Assembly (NCBI RefSeq): GCF_026151205.1
Contig: NC_087073.1
Location: forward strand, 8,783,411 to 8,847,410
From: Bolinopsis microptera
Lineage: Eukaryota; Ctenophora; Tentaculata; Lobata; Bolinopsidae
Direction: 5' to 3'
Length of the DNA: 64,000 nucleotides
Shown here one piece after another: positions 1-10,610 of the stretch. The position numbers and the translations under genes are program-made. Every line of letters starts with the position of its first letter. Positions within the stretch are counted from its first letter, which is position 1. The notes beneath the pieces are model-generated. The model was given only the letters and a program-made list of their open reading frames with translations, was not told the DNA's origin and ran no database searches.

Positions 1-697
1 AAGGAAGCAGTTCTAACGAACGCTTCTCAGACACAAGGATATATCTTGTGAACTTGGCTAGTATATATGAAACATTTGACACGGAGTTGTAGAGTGAGCT
101 ATGTGCCTCGCCGGGCTAAAGTAGTGGATGTCCTTGCTGTACGGCAAGTTAAACAAGGAACTGAAACTACTAGGTTCCGTACAGACTCAACTCTGCACCC
201 ATGTCAATATATTCATTATATGTAAGCCTCTTGATTTATAAGCTGAATAATTCTTTAATTCAAATTTCTGATTGTTTCTGAATAGACTCAGTGAAGACAG
301 ATTCTAATGGAAATAAATAGCTGAATAACGTATCAACATTTCTACGTCATACTCATATTCTGAAATAGTATTAATTCAATTATAACGATCAATATTCACA
401 TTAAAAATTTGACGACGAAATTTATTTCAAACAAAATATATAACTGTAAAATGGTTATCAACCGTAAAATAGTTTTTAACGAAATCAGAGCAAATATATG
501 AACATAAAACTGGCAAAATTTATCAAATAGGGCTCATCTGAAAATTAACGAATAGCGACAGGAGATAAAAGATTAAAAGAGATAAATGAATTAATGGGCA
601 GCAGAGGAGTGAAATTTAAACGAGAATATTACTATTTACACGTCATTCAACTAAAAACTGTGTTAGATTGTTCAACTCTGTTTTATCGTTGAGTGTT
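1..697. other. No gene seen; AT-rich non-coding
   Basis: I see no exon-like open frame with splice signals and no clear repeat here. Confidence 0.5.
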
Positions 698-775
698 GAC
701 GATCCGGCCGGATATCCGGCTTCAATATCCGGTTCCGGCTCCGGTTTCAAAAATTTTGCCGGATATTTCTTTTTT
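698..775. repeat. CCGG-rich repeat fragment
   Basis: A short stretch alternates CCGG, ATCCGG and GGTTCCGG motifs and ends with a TTGCCGGATATTT run. It resembles in style, but is not identical to, the GGCCCCGGCC-rich hAT-like element at 33764-34250. It may be a fragment of a related small DNA element. No terminal repeat or target duplication was found. Confidence 0.35.
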
Positions 776-988
776 TAAAATGTTTTTCTAAAATCTTGAA
801 ATGCATATTTTTCGTCGCATTTTAACTCGAATCCCTAAAAATCAAACCTTTTTCACTAGACTTTGAAAAACCGAAAAAATATTTTCGGCTTATAATGAAC
901 AGGGTAGCATGAAACGTGGAGAAAAGTGGTTTTCAGAAAAACTTTATAAAATTTATTCTTGGAAAATTGTCGGTCCAAGTCGTTCTCG

Positions 989-1974
989 CAGGGGTGTAGG
1001 AATGATTTTCTTCATGGGGGGGCCAAATTCTAAATATTTTTTGGCGCTTCGCGCCACAGCCTAAATTTTTTGGCGCTTCGCGCCAAAGCCTGAATTTCGA
1101 GTTTTCAGATCCTGGCCTCACGACAAATCGCGATTTTTTCAGTTTTCCGCATCAAATTGCGCATTTTCCTTTAAATCTGAGGGCCAAATATCACGTTTTC
1201 TATAATTAGTATATGAAACCAATCAGTATCACATCCACAACCTTCCGAATGCAGGTATATAGACTTCAAAAAAACCAAAAAATATATTTTCGGCTCAGAA
1301 TGAAACATGAACAAAAGTAATTTCCAGAAAAACTTTAAAAATTTTCGGTCCGAGTCATTCTCGATACATACCTCTGAAAGCAGAGCTCCAGCTTCCGAGC
1401 TCGTATTGCGAAAGGGAGGCCTGCCTTCCGAGATCGCATTACAAAGGGGAACCCTCGAGTCCAAAATCGTATGTTGAACTTCGAAAACCGAAAAAAATAT
1501 TTTCGGCTCAGAATGATCAGGGTAGCATGAAACATGAACAAAATTAGTTTCCAGAAAAAATTTGGAAATTTTTGACTTACAAAATTTTCGGTCCGAGTCA
1601 TTCTCGATACGTACCTCTGAAAGCAGAGCTCCCGCTTCCGAGCTCGTATTGCGAAAGGGAGGCCTGCCTTCCGAGATCGCATTACAAAGGGGATCGGAAC
1701 CCTCTAGTCCAAAATCGTATATTGAACTTCGAAAACCGAAAAAAATATTTTTGGCTCATAATGATCAGGGTAGCATGAAACATGAACAAAAGTATTTTGT
1801 TCAAAGTTTCAAGAAAACTTTGAAAATTTTTGACTCAGAAAATTTTTGACTTAAAAAATTTTTTCCCAACAATTTTTAGAAACCTAAATTAAAAAGTTGG
1901 CCCTTTTTGGCCCCTTGCCCAGATTTCATGGGGGGGCGATGGCCCCCCCTGCCCCCCCGCTTCCTACACCCCTG
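989..1974. mobile_element. hAT-like non-autonomous DNA transposon, 986 bp
   Basis: The ends are an exact 14-bp inverted repeat, CAGGGGTGTAGGAA at 989-1002 and its reverse complement at 1961-1974. The flanks carry an exact 8-bp direct repeat CGTTCTCG (981-988 and 1975-1982). Terminal CAG and an 8-bp target duplication are hAT hallmarks. Removing the element restores the interrupted host unit, which reads on as in its other copies (TTCTCGATACG). There is no transposase, so it needs a helper. Inside are copies of the very unit it is inserted in. Confidence 0.85.
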
Positions 1975-2174
1975 CGTTCTCGATACGTAAATCTCACATT
2001 GAGAGCTCCCGTTTCCGAGCTCGTGTTGCAAAGGGGAGGCCTGCCTTCCGAGATCACATTACCAGGGGAAGCCTCGAGTCCAAAATTGTGTATCGAGTGC
2101 ATATTTCGGCTAATAATGAACAGGGTAGCATGAAATGTGGAGAAAAGTGGTTTTCAGAAAAACTCCGAAAAAAT

Positions 2175-2300
2175 ATTAGACAATTTTGTCCCAAAAATGT
2201 TTAGAAACCTAAATAAAAAATGTGGCCCTTTTTGGCCCCTTGCCCAGGTTTTATGGGGGGGCGATGGCCCCCTGTCCCCCCTCCCCTTCCTACACCCCTG
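2175..2300. mobile_element. Second right end of the same hAT-like family
   Basis: This segment matches the right end of the 989-1974 element: a TTTAGAAACCTAAAT..AAAA block, GGCCCTTTTTGGCCCCTTGC, a G-run/GATGGCCCCC block, and the terminal TTCCTACACCCCTG at 2287-2300. A partner left end is not visible upstream of 886, so this is either the right end of an older, truncated copy into which the younger copy jumped, or a solo end. Confidence 0.7.
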
Positions 2301-2754
2301 TCAAAACCAATTAAAAAACTGCTTGATCAGATACGACAGTTGCGCCCAATCGATATTTTAAAATCCCTCCAATTATAATTAAAGTAAACTTTATTCAATA
2401 AAAAATCGTACGATCATAACGATGGACGCAAAGCTACGAAGAATTAAGAGTTACCTATCTTTACCCTAGCACAAACTCACAAAGTGAGTTATCGAGGATA
2501 ATATGCGATTGTTCAGGGATATATGCATTCTTCAGAGCGGACTGTAATACAGGGAATACAGTATTCGTCCGAACTTCATTTTTAGATTTTGCACATTTAT
2601 TTATAATGTAATTTTACTCCCTCGTCCAAACCGAATGTTAATTCAACAAGTTGCAAGAGGGTATGAGGCTTTATGCCAAAGCTTAGACGTAGCATCCTGG
2701 GTAGTGGGTGTCTTCCACGAACAGTTTATGGTGTATTAAAATGACTTAATAATA
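2301..2754. other. No gene seen
   Basis: Non-coding between two repeats; nothing recognisable. Confidence 0.5.
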
Positions 2755-3549
2755 TTAGTCAATTTTTCGTTTCAAGAATACTTAAATCACCAATATTTGT
2801 AGTTGGAGTTCAGTAAATCTCGGCAGATTTTAGTAATAATCAGGAATTACTAACTCTAAGTGGAAAGGTCTGAAACTGAAAAACGTTAAGTTTAACCATA
2901 CGATCGCGATATAAGAGTTTCATAACTAATTACAATACAGCCTTATCGATTTTCACAGAAACTGCACCAATGGAACAGTCAAGATCGAAACGATAGCCTG
3001 CTGTACTGTCATTTTATTGATTTCGATGATGAATCAGTGGGGTTAAGATAATCACATTTGTAATAAATAAAACCGCTCTGTACCGTCAATTGTGCTAATC
3101 TAAACCGGCCTACCTGTATTACCAGACCTCTTCTTTTCCTCAACAATCAAACCGAGGGTGATGTAAGTAGTAATACCTATCGAGCTATATTCGATCACAA
3201 TACGACACAGTACGTGTATATTATATGGCTCTTAATGAGGTTTATGAAACGCTTTATACCGCGAGAAACCCAGTATAGAGAGGTTTTACAATTTATCACG
3301 AAAACGTCTACTTGGTCTCATGGCTCATTTACAGTTCGAAGAAGGGCAAGAACAGATCAGGGAAACTGAGGAACAGCCAGGTCCAGGAAGCAAGTGTAAA
3401 TACACCTTCCAACATCTACTGTGACTTGTTTTGTATTGTACTGCATACCGCTTCATTTGCGGGATACCTCAAATCACCCCCACATGTCAGGGTCGGCAAA
3501 AAGTAAAATCAACAAGGGTAACATACGGGAAAGGGTAAGATTTAGATAC

Positions 3550-3815
3550 GAGTGTCGGGCAAGGGGTAGTAAAGAACCGGTAATAATTAATTCAGTGAAA
3601 TGTTCCACGAGAGTCAGGATATTTTGGAAATTGCTAGTAGAGACAGATCCTGATCAGGAAGGATTGTTAATGTTATTGAGGATGTTGATTTGAAATCCGG
3701 ACGTCGTGAAGTAAAAATACAGGTTCTTACCGCAGGATATTCGGGACCCATGATGATCAGCTCGGGATTAATGTGGGACAGATTGAACCTAGTTCCCACT
3801 AACCAATCAGCTTAA
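3550..3815 (+). pseudogene. Coding-like remnant in the loop of the inverted repeat
   Basis: A frame reading through about 3668-3815 gives a protein-like stretch (VNVIEDVDLKSGRREV then ..TAGYSGPMMISSG) ending in a stop, and the same frame continues upstream across a stop codon (ESQDILEIASRDRS). I do not recognise the protein. It may be what is left of the element's own gene. Confidence 0.2.
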
Positions 3816-3816
3816 T

Positions 3817-3937
3817 TGGTTAGGGTTAGGGTTAGGGTTAAGGTTAGGGTTAGGGTTAGGGTTAGGGTTAAGGCTAGGGTTAGAGTTAGGGTTAGGGTTA
3901 GGGTTAGGGTTAGGGTTAGGGTTAGGGTTAGGGTTAA
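3817..3937 (+). repeat. Telomere-type (TTAGGG)n array, interstitial
   Basis: About 20 units of GGTTAG with a few variants (TTAAGG, GCTAGG, TTAGAG). This is the standard animal telomere repeat, but it sits inside the loop of a 1.9-kb inverted repeat with ordinary sequence on both sides, so it is internal. The frame through it encodes only a V-R repeat and is not a gene. Confidence 0.95.
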
Positions 3938-4659
3938 TCTAAATGTCTTAATTGGGTTCAGTTGTCCGGTAGCCCGCTCTTGCGAGTTGACATTCTAAGC
4001 TTTCTGGTCTTTTCTTGCCTTCTTTGAGCTGTCAAAGAGCCATGAGACCAAGTAGACGTTTTCGTGATAAACTGTAAAACCTCTCCATATCGGGCCTCTC
4101 ACGGGAGAAACGAGAAGTGTACGGTATAGAAAGTTTCATATACCTCATTAAGGGCCATAATATAATATACACGTGTTGCATTGTGTCGTATTGTGATTGA
4201 ATATAGCTCGATATGTATTACTACTTACATCACCCACCAAATGCGATATGAACAACTCGGTTTGATTGTTGAGGAAAAGAAGAGGTCTGGTAATACAGGT
4301 AGGCCGGTTTAGATTAGCACAATTGACGGTACAGAGAGGTTTTATTTATTACAAATGTGATTATCTTAACCCCACTGATTCATCATCGAAATCAATAAAA
4401 TGACAGTACAGCAGGCTATCGTTTCGATCTTGACTGTGCCATTGGTGCAGTTTCTGTGAAAATCGATAAGGCTGTATTGTAATTAGTTATGAAACTCTTA
4501 TATCGCGATCGTATGGTTAAACTTAACGTTTTTCAGTTTCAGACCTTTCCACTTAGAGTTAGTAATTCCTGATTATTACTAAAATCTGCCGAGATTTACT
4601 GAACTCCAACTACAAATATTGGTGATTTAAGTATTTTTGAAACGAAAAATTGACTAAGT

Positions 4660-4860
4660 GTTTTTGAAAATCATTTTTCTCCGCGTTTCATGCAATTTGA
4701 TCACTTTTGGCGGAAAAAATATTTTGAATTTTCGAAATTTTTTTCAAGTCTCGAAAAAAAAAATGTAAGTGAAAAATTTTAAAATTTTTTCTAAAAACTA
4801 CTTTTCTCCGTGTTTTAAGCTATTCCGATCATTTTGAGCCAATAAACATTTTTTAGAATT
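4660..4860 (-). repeat. Two diverged minus-strand copies of the dispersed unit end
   Basis: Two segments (about 4675-4715 and 4795-4850) read TTTTTCTCCGCGTTTCATGC and CTTTTCTCCGTGTTTTAAGC followed by GATCA.TTT and a poly-A/T stretch. They are reverse complements of the GATCAGGGTAGCATGAAAC part of the unit seen at 886-2165. Confidence 0.5.
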
Positions 4861-5381
4861 TTGCTAATTAGTTAATTGATAATTATCCAATTAACTTATG
4901 ATCTGACGTAAAAATTGCTTGGAAAAAAGTTTTTCTTCCTGATAATATGAACACACTCGATTGATCCGCAACCTTTTACGATGTTCACAACTAAAGATAT
5001 TCGACAAACAAGAAAGGTGGTAAAAAGTGGTAAAGTGGCAAAAAGTGGCCTTAAGACACGTGGAAAAGTTTGGAAAAGTTGGTCAGCCATAAAGGGCACC
5101 TAATGGAACTCAAAAACGTTAAAAATTCTCTGAAAGCTTCGTGTGTCAGCAGATTGAAGATTAAAAGTGGGCAGCTGAAGACACTACAATAAAATCAAGA
5201 TCAGTATTTAGCATATAATAAAGAATATTCTGTTAGTCAATAACTACACTGTGGTTATTGTAAAGAAAGAATAAATCGTCACCCATTAGCCAAATTACAA
5301 AAAGCAATTTAATTAAATCCACAAGTTTATAACGGTCATATAGATTTAAACACTGTCCTTAGAAAAACAGGATTCCTATGA
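4861..5381. other. No gene seen; 3' flank of transporter gene A
   Basis: The minus-strand frame at 4896-5099 is not protein-like. This stretch probably holds the 3' untranslated part of the gene ending at 5382. Confidence 0.4.
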
Positions 5382-7279
5382 CTATTTCACCATAGAACTC
5401 CAGATAAAGCCGACAGTATTCACCAGACACGCTGCAAGTGCTGTTGCAATCAGAGGAATTTCGCTTGCCCTAGAAACAGTCAATCCGCTGAGCACAGTTC
5501 CAACTGCTTGAGAAATACAGAAGCAGAAGTTGAAAACTGCTGTAGATTGCTCTGCTAAACCGTCCGTCTTCACACCCCACTTTTCGTACATACCAAATTT
5601 ACTCATAACGGCTATGTTTAAAACTGCTGCATCACCGAACCCGACAAGCGCTGAACCTATTTCGAAAGATGCTGGGAAGGCTAGAAACTCTGTCGTAGAT
5701 CCAAAAGCTAGAATGGCTCCCACATAGAATGCTATATTACCTATAAGCATAACAGAATTTGATTTAATTTTCCTGTCTGCTACGAAACCAAGAGTTATGC
5801 TTGAAAGAAATCCAACAACAGTCATCAATGAGCTGAGCAACACGGCCGTACTCAGTGATTTTTCATTGAACTTTTTTATTCTTGGTGGGATAGCAGACAA
5901 GAGAAGAATGTAAGTAACGTTGTTCAGGAAAACGGCGACATCAGGAACAAAGAAAGCCAGTCGTTGACTCCTACTAGGTTTGTCTTTTAGACTCTCCCCA
6001 TTTGTGCTAGGATCTGTACTAGTCGTCGATACTTTGTTTGAAGCCAACACCTCCTCATTCTCAATATTTTTCTGTATTCTGCCAATAAATGGGAGGAGTA
6101 GGATGGGGATGATATCAAAGATAGCGATAAGGAATCCAGTGAGCATCCATCCCCCTGCTATGTAGAGTTGTGTCCCAACAATTACTGCTAAGATTGTTCC
6201 TACATGCATCGATCCACTTATGATAACCATCAACGTCTTCTTATCTGCCAAATACAGATCCACGATCTCTCCCTGGAAGATTAAATAGGTTATTACTAAG
6301 TCCAGGTTTACTAGGTATTATATAATCAGGTATATTATATAATGATAATGTAAGTTATATGGGTATATACCTCCAATATTCATCTTCTAGATGAAAGCAA
6401 TCATGTTATGATTGTTGCAATGGACTCGCATCAATTACGTCAATTGTAAAATAGTGATTTAAAGAAAGAAGAATGCGACAGAATTAATCTGACCTGTAAG
6501 ATCACAAAGAAAAGTCCAGCAAAAACGCCCTGTAAAGCTCTGCTAACTCCAATAACAGTAAACACAAGCGCTCCTTCCGGATTCTTCTCCACCATTACAT
6601 CTACTGCAGCCATTACGAAGTAGCACAAAATGTTGCCCGTGATGAGGATTAAACATCTTCTTGTAAGTGGAATCTTTCTGAAGCCAGGGAGGATAGTGGA
6701 AATGTAGGGGCTGATAGCTTGGGTGATGAGCATTGTTGATACCGCCATAGTACCTGTCAGGAGACATGTACTGTCAAAAAACCTATGTAATGCAACTTTT
6801 CACTGTAAATAAAAGGGGAAACCCCAGCAATCTGGTTGTCTTTCAGAAACTATATTATACCTATTGCTATCGGTAAGATATTTATGATACATACCAAATG
6901 TTTTATCCAGGTTATACTCTGTAAGAAAATCAATGTAAAACCCAGCCGTGTATGTCCTTGAAATGTAAGTTGTCCCGATTCCAAAACTGGCAAATAGGAC
7001 AATCAATGTTAGTTGAAAAGTTGTCATCTTTTTAGCATCTCCTGAAGGATAATATTATGTTGCAATCCGTGGTTCAATCCGCGTGTATTTTTACAAGAAA
7101 AAAGTCGCAAACATGAATATCATCGTTTTTTATTGTTTTAAGAGGTCAACCTGTGAACATTTTTAAGATTTACCTTCTGTTTCACCTATTTTTTCCGAGT
7201 GTTCATTCAGTTTCAAATCCAAAGCACCAGCTGCCACACTGTTTGAAACAACCACATCCTCTTCAAGTTGTCCCTCCAT
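5382..7279 (-). CDS. MFS membrane transporter, SLC18-like (paralogue A), four exons
   Basis: The gene can be built from four exons joined at GT-AG introns: 7279-7174, 7041-6895, 6753-6494 and 6272-5382, giving 467 residues with phases that agree at each join. The start codon opens an acidic cytosolic tail (MEGQLEEDVV), followed by TTFQLTLIVLF, the first membrane segment. About twelve hydrophobic segments follow, with a charged loop rich in S, T and N after about residue 240. A second-half motif GFVADRK resembles the MFS loop between segments 8 and 9, and the end WGVK..GLAE.STAVFNF.F resembles the last part of SLC18B1-type proteins. The family moves organic cations or amines by proton exchange; the substrate here is unknown. 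The same exon structure recurs in the neighbour at 10611-12534. Other MFS families cannot be excluded. Confidence 0.8.
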
Positions 7280-8061
7280 TGCAGTCAGTCGTCAATGTTG
7301 GAGCAAGTGATAACTGTATCGGACCCACCTATGTACGCTTAGTCGATTTAATAATTTACTGTCATAATGTGACACACCTTTTTAGTTTTTATCGCAGAAT
7401 ATATCTATAAATTCAAGTTTGCAATTTGTGAAGTGCAGTAGAAGAGAACCTCTTAAAATACCTTTCACGATCATAGCATGACTGAATAATAAATTCAAAA
7501 GTCGAAAAACGATCGAAAATATAAAATGTGAAAATACAATTATTACGAATCTGGGCCTTCAAAAGGTTTCTGGGCCTGTCTCAGTGTCTCAAGGCGACAG
7601 TGCATATTATTTCGCATAACTCCTAATGATCGAATTAAGATGCGTCTGATTAAATCAGTATATGCGTGACGAGCTCTAAAACCTAGTACGATTGTGCATG
7701 CCACATTAAGGCCTACAATTTATATCCATACAAAACACGTTTAATGCGCTATTGGTAGTGACTAGTGAGTCTTCTCCCAGAAAATGTGCCTTTGTAGTTG
7801 CTGGGTGTTGTTTATATAATCCACACGGACAGTCCCTAACAACAAGTTTGTAAAACATATCGTGATTACATGACAAAATAGAACAACTTGTTAACACCTG
7901 ATAAGATTCCGAATTTTCGATGAATTTAAATTAAAAATTAGAACAATCATTAGTAAATAAACTGCTCAGACCTCGGTGATCAGTGCTCATGAAATTCAGA
8001 AAACGTGACTGATTTTCCTCTGGCAATGTGATGAAATCAATTTCAAATATCAAAGACTTTG
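7280..8061. other. No gene seen; upstream region of transporter A
   Basis: This 5' flank of the minus-strand gene must hold its promoter, but I see no clear TATA box or recognisable site. Short open frames at 7153-7410 and 7706-7897 overlap exon 1 on the other strand or look random. Confidence 0.4.
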
Positions 8062-8151
8062 AATTATGTATTTATACATAATTATGTATTTATGATGTTT
8101 CTTTTGGAGAAATCCAGTTTCAAGAGTGCTCTACCCGGGAGGGGAGCATTG

Positions 8152-8258
8152 TACAATGAAAACAACGATTCTACAAACTCAAAGTTTCATGCAAATGCAA
8201 TCATCAGTGTCAGAATAACTTACTAAATTACTAAATCCATATTTTCCTTACAAGCTCC
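8152..8258 (-). repeat. Left inverted arm of the Penelope-like element
   Basis: Exact reverse complement of 8847-8953 over 107 bases as far as I can check by eye. It therefore carries the hammerhead-like core on the minus strand. Confidence 0.9.
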
Positions 8259-8261
8259 ATC

Positions 8262-8744
8262 TTAGCGAGCACCAGACACCAAGCTCAGAAAGAACCTACA
8301 ATTAAATCGAAAACGTGCAATTGCAGAAAGCCGGAAATGTGCCCACTGAACGGACATTGCCTGGAAGCAGCAGTGATATATGAAGCAACTATTGCAGTGG
8401 AAAAGGAAAAGAAAGAGCACAAATATATAGGGCTTACTGAAAACATTTTTAAGACCCGTTTCAGTTCACACACAAGCTCTTTCAAGCTCGAGAAGCTACG
8501 AAATCAGACGGAGCTATCTAAGAAAATATGGGAGTTGAAAGATAAACAAACACCATATAAAATATCTTGGAAAATAATCAAACATGCTCATCCGTACAAG
8601 GGGGGTACGAAAGATTGTCATCTCTGCCTTACTGAAAAACTTTATATTATTTTAAATAAAGATGGCAATCTATTAAATAGGAGGAGGGAACTCATAAGTA
8701 AATGTAGGCACACCAACAAGTTTATGCTGAAGAAATGCTTTTAG
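8262..8744 (+). pseudogene. GIY-YIG endonuclease domain of a Penelope-like element (C-terminal part only)
   Basis: The open frame starts before the first ATG, with CNCRK..MCPLNGHCL, a cysteine cluster typical of the linker before GIY-YIG in Penelope-like elements. Then come IYEATIAV and the KYIGLTENIFKTRF motif (the GIY and YIG strands are AVIYEA and YIGLTE; R is the catalytic arginine). HTSSF, TELSKKIWELKD, CHLCLTEKLYI (with the catalytic E) and the tail CRHTNKF follow. The family nicks the target DNA for insertion. The product would lack the reverse transcriptase, so this copy cannot move by itself. About 160 residues are readable without a stop. Confidence 0.85.
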
Positions 8745-8846
8745 GAATATTTAATTTTAATTTTAGTTTTTGTTCTTGTATTTCATTTTCGTTTCGTTTC
8801 GTTTGATTTTGTTTTTGATTTAGTTTAGTTAAGTTAATTTTATGAA

Positions 8847-8953
8847 GGAGCTTGTAAGGAAAATATGGATTTAGTAATTTAGTAAGTTATTCTGACACTG
8901 ATGATTGCATTTGCATGAAACTTTGAGTTTGTAGAATCGTTGTTTTCATTGTA
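8847..8953 (+). repeat. Right inverted arm with a hammerhead-like core
   Basis: This arm contains CTGATGA (8898-8904), a TGC..GCA mini-stem and GAAAC (8917-8921), then GTA (8931-8933). The order matches a type I hammerhead ribozyme core, and hammerheads are known in the terminal repeats of Penelope-like elements. However the base pair next to the core in helix II is U-U, and no good helix I flanks CTGATGA, so it may be decayed. Confidence 0.5.
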
Positions 8954-8970
8954 ATTATGTATTTATACAT

Positions 8971-10610
8971 TTTATACGTTATAACGCATTGGCGACACTA
9001 ACATTATATGAAGAAAAAATAACCCTTCCTTAATAAACTCACGCCAGTTCACGCCCAGTCAAGGTTTCGTTATCAAGTCACAGCGCTGTCCATCAAGTGC
9101 GATGTCAAGTCAAGAAGCTGAGACCAGATCGAAGCGAAGACCAGATCGCTCTGAAAGTCTGAAGAAGAGCTGAGCGATCTCAGCTCAGGACAGGCTCCTG
9201 GTTCATGAACTGGTGAACAAAAGAGAAATGGAACCGGATAAACTACATTTAATACGATTGGGGACAAATCACTCAAAAGACAAGCCAATCGAGTGATGAT
9301 GTGTGTTGTTGCTGTGGTATGTGTGCGGTTTTTAAAGATGGTAAATGTTTATGCATACCGCCTTGCACTAGCTTTTCTTGTTTTCGCTCCATATGAGCAC
9401 ACAAAACTTCATAGTTTTCGCAATATTTTGGTTTGATTTCATTTTAGGCTATTGAAGTGTTGGGGTGAGTTCATACTAAACATGAACCATATAGTGTGCA
9501 GTGCCCTGAACAGAGGGATTATTGTCCACTATTATTTTATATGTTTTAATTGGTCATTAGAACCGCCTGGCACCGTGCAGCTTTCAATAAATCAAACTGA
9601 ATGAAGACTTGGATGAAATGAACTGAGTCGTGAAGTTAATAGTAATACGTACAGTTAATAGTAATATGTAATACGTTTATAGTAATGCGTACAGCTGTTG
9701 TACGGTGCAGCATCATTCTGAAGCAATAGACATTAAAGCAATTTAATCGAAATTCAAACAATTATTTATCACCAGGATTGTGAGATTGGAGTTCAGCTGT
9801 TATTATGTTACTTTTCCTTAATCAATCACAACACAACTGCAGCTATCGTAAACTATCAAGCACAAAGCAGAAATAATAATTTCTGAAGTTTCAATCCTCC
9901 CACGGTTACGCCACGCACGATCAATCTACCCACCATGCCACCAGGCAACTACTACAAATACACTAAACACTCGACGACAACCGTGTGTAAAATCAAAGAG
10001 ATACCACCCAAACCAGAATTTATCCAGAACAATACCAACTCACCAACATAATTTAGTATCTGTTATTCTGGCAAACAATAGCCTAAAGCACAACACTAAC
10101 GCTATGAGCTGAGTTTGTAGGACAAGCGATTACTTATACTGGTGAATGGTGAAATGATGGTGATAACTGATACTTGACAGCAATAATTTGTTGCTACTGA
10201 ACCAACAACACTGTAGCATACCTACTATTATAGTATTATATAGCTTACCCAGTTACTTCTAGTCTGTTATTAAACAATTGCTGATGGTATAGTTTTTTAT
10301 GGGCTTGCCACAGTGAACGTTTCCTGAATTCGAGTACGTTGTACTTGTATTTTCTTGCAATGTTAGGCTTTCAATTTCAGTGACATAGTGAGAAAAAGGA
10401 AATGTTAGGTGGTTTGTCAAGTAAAATGTGTATCTGGTACTGTTACATCAACAAAATATTTAATATCTTTCATAAATATAGAGGGTCACTCTTTGTATAT
10501 AATAATCTTGAAATTGTGTATAATCAAATTGAAAGAGCAATCATTAAACGAATCTGCTTATTTGTAATAGTTCTTGATACATTATACATATTATTAAAAG
10601 TTTCTAATAA
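8971..10610. other. No clear gene; one 38-codon ORF
   Basis: Mostly featureless. A small ORF at 9935-10051 (start context CACCATGCC, sequence beginning MPPGNYYKYTKH) is the only slightly protein-like piece; I cannot support it as a gene. The part near 10402-10610 is the 3' flank of transporter B. Confidence 0.4.

Larger units (their letters stand above)
886..2300. repeat. Dispersed/tandem repeat unit array (about 200-250 bp units)
   Basis: Several diverged copies of one unit follow each other. Each contains CGGTCC[A/G]AGTC.TTCTCG, then a GAGCTC-containing block, GGGAGGCCTGCCTTCCGAGA, and then a TTTCGGCTCA..ATGA motif followed by AGGGTAGCATGAAA. Copies lie near 886-988, 1283-1470, 1480-1720, 1730-1830 and 1983-2165. 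The last part of the unit recurs on the minus strand near 4670-4850 and on the plus strand near 52509-52570, so the family is dispersed. Open frames across the array are short and not protein-like. Confidence 0.7.
2755..4657. mobile_element. Long inverted repeat (foldback-like element) of about 1.9 kb
   Basis: The left arm (about 2755-3370) and right arm (about 4000-4657) are near-identical inverted copies of roughly 620-650 bp. Matching blocks include TTAGTCAATTTTTCG at the outer end, CAGTTTCAGACC/GGTCTGAAACTG, and AAACGTCTACTTGGTCTCAT at the inner end. The right arm has about 22 extra bases near 4238-4260. The loop (3371-3999) holds broken coding-like sequence and a telomere-type repeat. 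No target duplication was found and no transposase is present, so the class is unknown. Confidence 0.75.
8062..8970 (+). mobile_element. 5'-truncated Penelope-like element, flanked by 18-bp direct repeats
   Basis: The unit contains a GIY-YIG endonuclease ORF between two exact 107-bp inverted arms (8152-8258 and 8847-8953). An 18-bp direct repeat AATTATGTATTTATACAT occurs at 8062-8079 and 8953-8970 and could be the target-site duplication, though it is AT-rich and a partial third copy lies at 8080-8093. Penelope-like copies often carry part of their terminal repeat inverted at the truncated end, which fits. The reverse transcriptase part is absent. The insertion lies between the two transporter paralogues. 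Confidence 0.75.

Noticed and set aside
3816-3998. ORF of repeated V-R residues
   Set aside because: Translation of the TTAGGG array, not a gene.
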